A stretch of DNA of 41,655 nt from Chlamydiota bacterium (lineage in GTDB: Bacteria; Patescibacteriota; Saccharimonadia; Saccharimonadales; UBA4665): contig CAJCIR010000036.1 of NCBI GenBank assembly GCA_903970425.1, forward strand, positions 1 to 41,655, read 5' to 3'. This document shows positions 34,740 through 41,655 of this stretch, piece after piece. Position 1 is the stretch's first letter, and every line of letters starts with the position of its first letter. The notes beneath the pieces are model-generated. The model was not told where the DNA came from and ran no database searches. It worked only from the letters and a program-made list of their open reading frames with translations. Made by a program: the position numbers and the translations under genes.

Positions 34740-37700
34740 ATGAACGAAGAACAACCTAGTGACGTTGCAGTACTTAACCCCGGAGATAGCTGGCAGGCAC
34801 TAGGTCAACACGTAGCCGAGCACCCAGAGCAATACCACGAGGGCATCAAGCCTATTATCGAAGGCTTGGTCCAGCAACATACAGGTGTTCCCCCTACAAC
34901 ACAGGAAGCAGTGCAAGCTCTACGGATGGTTCCGCTAGAGAAGGCGGCGGGTGAGGCTGTGCAGGCTGTGGAACGCACGAGTGGAGTAAGAAACTCCGAC
35001 CGTGAGAGAGATGAGGTTAGCGTCAACAGAGTTGGACTGATGGCCGAACTCAGCAAGATGGCTCCACAATTGGCCAGCGAAGCATTTGATGTTGCCTCTA
35101 AGATACCCAATAAATACGACAAGTATAAGGCAGCTGCAAGGCTTGTTCGTGTAGCCGTAGAAACCAATAACATTGAAAGGTGTCTGGACCTTTTTGCGGA
35201 CGAGGAAAGTAATTATTCTCGAAATAATTTGCTTGGTCGCATCGCCACCGAGCTATCGCATAGCGGAAAACCTGATGAAGCTATCACTCAGGCTCGTCGC
35301 ATTTCATCAGTTGATTCACGGATGGAAGCGCTCACTAAAATTTTAGAAGACCATCCTGAGAAGGCATCAGAAATTCATACAGCGGTTCTTGATACCAGCA
35401 TCGATTCTGAGGCAGAGCGTGAGAAAAACCCAGCTAGTGAAAGTGACTTCGAAAGAGATCGATACAGGGTTAAGGCGTTAATAAAACTGGCAGACCATCT
35501 GCCTGAAGCAGCAAAAGAAGCTGCGGAGAGAGTTAGGCGTAATGAAGGAGAGCTGAGGCATTATGACATTGACGATTTGCTTGAGCTATCAAAGCGCGAA
35601 CCTTCCATAACACCTAAGGTAGCTGAGCTATACGACTCTTGGCAGAGTCAACCTGAAGCAAAATTATCTCTTTATGAACTTAAAAATACGATCCCGGAAC
35701 GAGCCGATAAAGTCAGGGAAACTGCGCTCGCACTATCTAGTCAGGGTCATAGCTCTGAAGCCGTTACATTAGCTGAGACGCTAGGTTCTCGCAGGATGGA
35801 GGATATAGCATCGGAGTTAGCGAATGCTGCCATACGCTTCGGGCATCCAAAACAGGCTGCAGAGCTGGCCAAGAAGCTTGGGGGGTATGAAGGGGTTAAA
35901 CTGTGTAAGAATATTTTGCCCAACCTCCAAGACCCAGAAACCAGAAGCCTAGTAATCGACCAAATTCGACGAAATGGTAACCGGAAGGATCTGGCTGCTG
36001 CAGCTAAGTATGCGCCGGAGCTAATTTTAGAGGTTGAGGCTCAGATTGAAGGAATGAGTTCGGGTTTCGATAAGAGGGACGCACAGGATGAGTTAATTCC
36101 AGCCTTTATAGCAAGCGGACGCAAGGAAGAAGCACTGAAGCTACTTAGCAATAAAATGTCCTGGCAAGTCGAAAAAGTCATGGAAAGTTTAGAGCTCCCA
36201 GCAAATTTAGAGGTAGTAAAAGACATTGCCTACAACTATCTAAAGGCTGGTGATAAGGCTAGGGCGCTTGCAAAATTAGCAAAGTTTTACCCTGAGGCAG
36301 CTAGCGATTGCATGAGAGTCATAGATGAAGATCTAGTACCTGAGATTGCTGAGTATCGTGCGAAAGAACGTCATGAAAGGCTGTTTAACGAGTTGGATAC
36401 GGTGGAGACCGTAAAACTATTAGCAGAAGCTGGTTTCGTTGATGAGGCGGCTAAAGTATCCGAAATTTTGATATACCGAGATAACTACATTGTGGCTGTA
36501 TCCGATTTTGTACACTCACGCCCGGATATGTTACCAACATTTATTAAATACATAGGTAAGAATGCCGGTCGTATGGACGAGAATGAGCGTCTACAGAAAC
36601 TGGCAACTGTAATTGGTCGATTACCGGAAGATCAGATAGCTGGTCTACTACCAAACCTCTCCGAAATGGAAAGTAGTGCATCCAGACTCATGGTCGCTGA
36701 TATAATCGGAGGTAAGCTAATTAGTAGTGGCCGGTCGCAGGACTTGCTCAATTTGCTCCCAGAAAAGCTGTCAGACCGTACGGGCACTGAGCTTTATAAA
36801 AAGATAGCGGTCGAATTTGCTAAGCGTGGAGAGCTTAACAACATCCGGAGTATTGTTGAGCGCTTTAGCAACCAATATATTAGTCGTGTTTCCCTGTTAG
36901 CCGATATAGTTGATGTAGCGCCGGAACTTGCCCCCGACCTATGGCGAGATTTACAGGAAAAGTTGAATGAGCCTCAGTACCGTTTTGATCCGGATAAATT
37001 TGTCATAAAAATCGCTGCATCTGTGCCAGAAGCTGCAGATTATCTAATGGACTCTCTAAGGGCTAAGGGCACTGATTACAGTAAAAAGATCTCTGCAGTT
37101 AACGCCTTGATAGATGCTGGTCGAGCTAGTGAAGCATTAGAGATAGTGGGCTCAATGTGGGGGATTGACGAGATGTTACCGAGAATAATACCGACACTTA
37201 TAGAACATGGTGACATAGCCCTAGCTTTAGACAAAGCCCGGTCTATCTCTGATCCCTTTGTGCAAGCAAGAGCGCTAGCAAGTTTAGTCCCACGCGAACA
37301 TGAACCAGCTCATAAAGCCCTGCTCCATGAACTGCTTGGTGGAGTTGGTGTGGAGGGAAGTGAGCACGCTATTAGTGATAGAAGCTTGAATGCCAGGTTC
37401 TTTACTGAGGAAATTGCTAAAGAGCCGCTACTGATCGAGACATTCCTAGGCCGTGCAACTAGCCCAGCAGAATTACTGGCTATAATGAAGACAATTGATG
37501 CGGCTGCGGAGATGGTGGAAAATGGCAATGACTTACGTTACCAAGCGCTAAAGTCTCTTAAACGTTTTGACACTAAAGATACGCTTGCAGGTTATTGGAA
37601 AGCAGATCTGCAGGAGCAAGCCTTGGGCGGCGAGAAAGCCGATCACAACAGATTTAAAAACCTTCCTAACTTGAGACAACTAGATGCAAATCTGAAGGGC

Positions 37701-39941
37701 AGGACCTCAGAACTTGTCCATGGTCTCCTGAAAAGTGGCTACGGCGCTGCTGACCTTTTTGAACACCCATGGTTATTAAAGCAAGAGATTCTTGAGAAAG
37801 CTGATAAGGGTAACATTTTCCCCATTAATGGTTCAAAAGTGGAACAGCACGAATGGCTAGCCGACAATTCTTTTGTAGGACTTCAAGGCTTCAGCCGCCG
37901 GCAAATTGGCCAGATCTTAGCCAATCGTCTAGGAAACAATATGGAGTACAGTCTCCATGACGCCAGTCAGTGGCTGGAAACTTTCCAGGTTGGGGCCGTC
38001 ATGGAATTGTACAATTCAGAAACGGGACAAATAGAGGATAAGCGCACGGTCGATCCAGAACTGGAAGATCAACTGCTTGGCATGCTACTTGATAGAACGT
38101 ATTCTCCTGAGGAGCTTCGTCGTCTTCCGGGTTTTGCGAGCGCTAGTGGCGCAGCTGCTGAATTAAAGACACAGAAATTTGATCAACTATTTCATGAGCC
38201 TTCTTACGCTATTGTCTACGCTGCCATACTGCAGGAACTAGCAGCCTCCGAAACCGGTAGAATCGATAACAGGGAATCTTTGGAGAAAAGAATCAATGGT
38301 TGGGCTGAGTCAGGTATTATTGATGCTTGGCTGGGTCAAAGCAAGGAAATTGTGAATAGAGACGAAACTCTTGCATCTATGTCCCTGGGTTTGATTACGA
38401 ATCTGTACGCTAACGGTAACTCGTCCTACGACCAGGAGCAAACTAAAATCTCCAACATCATAGGACAGCTAAATTCTATAGGGAAATCCCGCAAAGAGTA
38501 CATTGACTCTACAACTACTTGGCTTAAGACCTATCAAAACTTACCGGCGCAGAAGCTACAACGTGCCTGGGGCGAACGAGCAAAAGCCTTGGCTGCTGGA
38601 GTACCAGATAATCCTAATGATATCTATGAATGGTCACTGGCTTCAGGACTACGTGAGTATTTATCAGGCAGTACCGATGAAAATGGCATGATAGATGGCA
38701 ATATACCAGCTTCTGAAATGATGACACGCTTTAGATCTTTCATCCCAGAGTTAGTCACACGTTACGATAGTGACAGGACGGTCGGAGCTCTAACTCGTCT
38801 GTGGCGAGAACATAACCCTGAGGCCGACCTAGCTCCCCTAAGCGTTGAATTGCCTGACGGTTACACGTTTAAGGTATTCTCCAAAGATGACCCTGCCGGT
38901 ATGACCATAGGTTACGATACTGATTGCTGCATGACACTCGGTGGTGCTAGTGAAAGCTGTATCTATGCTGGATACAGTGATCCACGCTTTGGTTTTGTTG
39001 GCCTATACGATCAAGATGAAAAACTAGTAGCGCAGTCATTCGTGTGGCATAACGACGATACTTTGGTGCTTGATAACATCGAGGGACAGCGTGGCCGCAA
39101 CCTGGGCGACATACAGGGACGTTACAAAGAAGCATTAAAAGAGTATCTGATTAACTTAAATTATGATAAGCCAGAGCTGGGAATTAGGAATGTAAATCTT
39201 GGCACTGGATACCTAGACTCTCGGATTAGTACAGGGCTGGAGAGGGTTAGGGCTGTATCGTTGCCTGAAACAAACGAAAGTATATACACGGATGCTGGAA
39301 GCCAAATGAGACTACTAAGCCTATCGGAGGAGGAACTTGTGCAGAGGGGCAATAACGGGCCTGAAAACGACATTGAAGTTTTCCCTACAGCTATAGAGAC
39401 CCAGCCAGAACGTGTGGCACAACCTGAGATGGTATCAATCTCCTCTCCCTCAGAGGGCGCTCAAATAATTAATGACATTGAGTCACAAGTTTATCCAGCA
39501 GAGATAGCCAACGGACGCGCCGATATCCGGGAGGATTTGGAACGACCGGACAACTATAGTTTCTTGATAGGTTCTAGAAACGGTAACGGCGGCACTGTTG
39601 GCTATATGATCGCTTATCATGATGATGAAGCAGACGGAGTGTACGTATCAGATCTAGCGTTGCTTCCTACTGAGCAACGTGGTGGCTACGGGGCCGCTGC
39701 TATGGACTATTTACTAGCTATGACAGCAGGCGTCGGTGAGAAAAGGGTTGTATTCGAAGCACGGGAGTCTACTTCATATCAGGCTCTACAGTCGCCAAGA
39801 GTAGCTTTAATCCTAGCTAAGCACGGCTATCTCATAACTCGCAGCCAGCGGATGGAAAATTACTTTGACAATGGTGAAAATGCGTATGAAGTAACACTAG
39901 AGATGCAGCCGGTGATGGTAGACGCCAAGGCCACGGCTTAA
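34740..39941 (+). CDS. Giant alpha-helical repeat protein with C-terminal GNAT-like domains (1733 aa)
   Basis: There is no signal peptide or membrane helix, so the protein is probably cytoplasmic unless exported by a dedicated system. Residues about 90-1000 are helix pairs of 30-40 residues of HEAT/TPR type, with motifs like LAKLAKFYPEAASDCMRVID and 'APELAPDLWRDL'. About 1000-1370 is helical without clear repeats. At about 1376-1480 a domain with TIGYDTDCCMTLGGASESC, GFVGLYDQDEKLVAQSFVW and LVLDNIEGQRGRNLG looks like a divergent GNAT fold. At about 1583-1725 a better GNAT domain follows: VYVSDLALLPTEQRGGYGAA gives the acetyl-CoA loop. I do not recognise the whole architecture. Acyl transfer guided by a protein-binding scaffold is inference. 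The gene is single. Confidence 0.75.
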   Translation: MNEEQPSDVAVLNPGDSWQALGQHVAEHPEQYHEGIKPIIEGLVQQHTGVPPTTQEAVQALRMVPLEKAAGEAVQAVERTSGVRNSDRERDEVSVNRVGLMAELSKMAPQLASEAFDVASKIPNKYDKYKAAARLVRVAVETNNIERCLDLFADEESNYSRNNLLGRIATELSHSGKPDEAITQARRISSVDSRMEALTKILEDHPEKASEIHTAVLDTSIDSEAEREKNPASESDFERDRYRVKALIKLADHLPEAAKEAAERVRRNEGELRHYDIDDLLELSKREPSITPKVAELYDSWQSQPEAKLSLYELKNTIPERADKVRETALALSSQGHSSEAVTLAETLGSRRMEDIASELANAAIRFGHPKQAAELAKKLGGYEGVKLCKNILPNLQDPETRSLVIDQIRRNGNRKDLAAAAKYAPELILEVEAQIEGMSSGFDKRDAQDELIPAFIASGRKEEALKLLSNKMSWQVEKVMESLELPANLEVVKDIAYNYLKAGDKARALAKLAKFYPEAASDCMRVIDEDLVPEIAEYRAKERHERLFNELDTVETVKLLAEAGFVDEAAKVSEILIYRDNYIVAVSDFVHSRPDMLPTFIKYIGKNAGRMDENERLQKLATVIGRLPEDQIAGLLPNLSEMESSASRLMVADIIGGKLISSGRSQDLLNLLPEKLSDRTGTELYKKIAVEFAKRGELNNIRSIVERFSNQYISRVSLLADIVDVAPELAPDLWRDLQEKLNEPQYRFDPDKFVIKIAASVPEAADYLMDSLRAKGTDYSKKISAVNALIDAGRASEALEIVGSMWGIDEMLPRIIPTLIEHGDIALALDKARSISDPFVQARALASLVPREHEPAHKALLHELLGGVGVEGSEHAISDRSLNARFFTEEIAKEPLLIETFLGRATSPAELLAIMKTIDAAAEMVENGNDLRYQALKSLKRFDTKDTLAGYWKADLQEQALGGEKADHNRFKNLPNLRQLDANLKGRTSELVHGLLKSGYGAADLFEHPWLLKQEILEKADKGNIFPINGSKVEQHEWLADNSFVGLQGFSRRQIGQILANRLGNNMEYSLHDASQWLETFQVGAVMELYNSETGQIEDKRTVDPELEDQLLGMLLDRTYSPEELRRLPGFASASGAAAELKTQKFDQLFHEPSYAIVYAAILQELAASETGRIDNRESLEKRINGWAESGIIDAWLGQSKEIVNRDETLASMSLGLITNLYANGNSSYDQEQTKISNIIGQLNSIGKSRKEYIDSTTTWLKTYQNLPAQKLQRAWGERAKALAAGVPDNPNDIYEWSLASGLREYLSGSTDENGMIDGNIPASEMMTRFRSFIPELVTRYDSDRTVGALTRLWREHNPEADLAPLSVELPDGYTFKVFSKDDPAGMTIGYDTDCCMTLGGASESCIYAGYSDPRFGFVGLYDQDEKLVAQSFVWHNDDTLVLDNIEGQRGRNLGDIQGRYKEALKEYLINLNYDKPELGIRNVNLGTGYLDSRISTGLERVRAVSLPETNESIYTDAGSQMRLLSLSEEELVQRGNNGPENDIEVFPTAIETQPERVAQPEMVSISSPSEGAQIINDIESQVYPAEIANGRADIREDLERPDNYSFLIGSRNGNGGTVGYMIAYHDDEADGVYVSDLALLPTEQRGGYGAAAMDYLLAMTAGVGEKRVVFEARESTSYQALQSPRVALILAKHGYLITRSQRMENYFDNGENAYEVTLEMQPVMVDAKATA

Positions 39942-39958
39942 GCATAGTACTACTATAT

Positions 39959-40045
39959 TGGTGCGCGAGAGAGGACTTGAACCTCCAAGCTTTTAAGGGC
40001 ATAGCCACCTCAAGGCTACGTGTTTACCAATTTCACCACTCGCGC
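39959..40045 (-). tRNA. tRNA-Leu (GAG)
   Basis: On the minus strand acceptor GCGCGAG/CTCGCGC, anticodon stem TAGCC/GGCTA around TTGAGGT (GAG), a long class II variable arm (TGCCCTTAAAAGCTT region) and T-arm GGAGGTTCAAGTCCTC. CCA is encoded. Confidence 0.94.
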
Positions 40046-40150
40046 GAGTACTAGTAGCATACTGGTCCATTTTCAAAAAAACAACTAATGGCTAGAATAT
40101 ACCCAGCCTTGTATTCTGTGTTCTAAAACGATAATATACCTCGAGATTGC

Positions 40151-40227
40151 GGGCGATTAGCTCAGTTGGCTAGAGCATCTCGTTTACACCGAGAGGGTCG
40201 GGGGTTCGAGTCCCTCATCGCCCACCA
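40151..40227 (+). tRNA. tRNA-Val (TAC)
   Basis: Acceptor GGGCGAT/ATCGCCC, anticodon stem TCTCG/CGAGA around TTTACAC (TAC), T-arm CGGGGGTTCGAGTCCCTC, and encoded CCA. It shares its acceptor with the GAC valine tRNA at 11960. Confidence 0.95.
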
Positions 40228-40241
40228 ATTAGGAGATATGA

Positions 40242-40619
40242 GTGTCAATTACTAGTGTTAAGTTGTTTTCCATACCTGTATCTAACCAAGATCAGGCTAG
40301 AGAGTTCTACGTTGATAAAGTAGGATTTGAACTAAAGAATGATCGGCTTATGGATCCGCAGCGTCGTTGGATAGAAGTGGGCCCCAAAGGTGCCAAGACC
40401 AGTATAACTCTAGTAACATGGTTTGGAGACATGACAGCTGGATCTGTTAAAGGGGTGGTGCTGCAGAGTGATGATCTGGAAGAAGACGTATCCATGCTGA
40501 GACAAAAGGGAATTCAATTTGAAGGTGAGACTCAGTATAAAACCGAAGGGCTATTCGTAACGTTCAAAGATCCTGACGGCAATGGACTTATTCTGCAGCA
40601 GCCAGCATTTTTTGCTTAG
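40242..40619 (+). CDS. Glyoxalase/bleomycin-resistance (VOC) family protein (125 aa)
   Basis: One VOC domain: VKLFSIPVSNQDQAREFYVD, VGFELKNDRLMDPQRRWIEV and, at the end, LFVTFKDPDGNGLILQQP with the late Glu/Gln metal position occupied by Leu-Gln. The metal site may therefore be altered. The frame starts at GTG 40242, six bases from AGGAG; an ATG 4 bases earlier is out of frame and gives five codons. It follows tRNA-Val by 14 bases and probably reads through from it. The substrate is unknown. Confidence 0.85.
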   Translation: MSITSVKLFSIPVSNQDQAREFYVDKVGFELKNDRLMDPQRRWIEVGPKGAKTSITLVTWFGDMTAGSVKGVVLQSDDLEEDVSMLRQKGIQFEGETQYKTEGLFVTFKDPDGNGLILQQPAFFA

Positions 40620-40683
40620 CGATAGTACATTTACGTGCACCAGACAGGTACCAAGTTGTAGCAATTTTGTCATCACTTTAAGC

Positions 40684-40712
40684 TTGACCGCCTCTGTTAT
40701 ACCTGCTACAAT
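40684..40712 (+). promoter_or_regulatory. Separate 23S rRNA promoter
   Basis: TTGACC (40684-40689), a 17-base spacer and TACAAT (40707-40712). The leader of about 175 bases carries a 9-bp inverted pair TTGAGTTTA/TAAACTCAA and the hairpin TTGTTGG/CCAACAA. Confidence 0.7.
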
Positions 40713-40894
40713 GTCACAAGTTTGAGTTTAGGCACGAGTCTAAGCGTAGTTTCTAGCATAAACTCAAGCGCGGCAATTATGAACTGTGGGATGCTGGGTT
40801 TTGTAACTTAAAAATTTGGATCATATAGATGAAAAAATATGACAAACGGCAAATTGTTGGTAAATGGACCAACAACTAGTCAATGCAGAAATGT

Positions 40895-41655
<761 letters not shown>

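Overview
The window looks like a chromosomal piece of a Candidatus Saccharibacteria (TM7, Patescibacteria/CPR) genome. The basis is the 16S rRNA, the streamlined single-copy housekeeping genes, TGA used as a normal stop codon, and several protein types familiar from that phylum: a VirD4-like ATPase, WxL-like surface proteins and a secreted GH25-like protein. GC content is moderate and genes are tightly packed. Many operon-leading genes appear to be leaderless, with a -10 hexamer, six bases, then the start codon. Genes inside operons use Shine-Dalgarno sites that match the intact 16S 3' end (CCTCC).

Layout. 1-4275 (minus): a three-gene cassette of Ser/Thr/Gly/Asn-rich phage-fibre-like proteins, the last running off the left edge and built from modules with an exact 1320-bp period. 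4367-6826 (plus): a small cell-surface operon with two WxL-like proteins flanking a DUF916-like membrane-anchored protein, then a separate 57-residue membrane protein. 6848-11858: tag, a 19-residue basic peptide, csaA, a cupin, a secreted GH25-like protein, a membrane protein coupled to a GT2 glycosyltransferase, and nrdR. 11960-16706: tRNA-Val(GAC), a structured leader, thrS, an alkyltransferase-like gene, miaA, and a wHTH protein next to an MBL-fold protein. 16703-20162: rpmB, an M50 protease, a 6S-like RNA, tRNA-Pro, a pterin-dehydratase/RNase H fusion, rnpB, and the infC-rpmI-rplT operon, whose infC starts with ATT. 20210-21377: about 1.2 kb without a convincing protein gene but with two promoter-to-terminator units that look like unknown small RNAs. 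21415-29770: two hypothetical genes, the VirD4-like ATPase, gyrB and gyrA. 29798-31823: a self-contained 16S unit, then tRNA-Ile and tRNA-Ala from their own promoter. 31885-40619: an FAD oxidase, a membrane-anchored GH10 xylanase-like enzyme, a 1733-residue repeat/GNAT protein, tRNA-Leu, tRNA-Val(TAC) and a VOC protein. 40684 to the end: the 23S promoter and the 5' part of 23S.

The most notable points are the separation of 16S from 23S by about 9.5 kb with separate promoters, a 16S-only processing stem and a terminator; the recurring leaderless start geometry; the two candidate small RNAs at 20.2-21.4 kb; the giant repeat protein with tandem GNAT-like C-terminal domains; the WxL-like surface operon; and the pterin dehydratase/RNase H fusion. 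Functions are assigned from motifs read by eye; no database search was possible.
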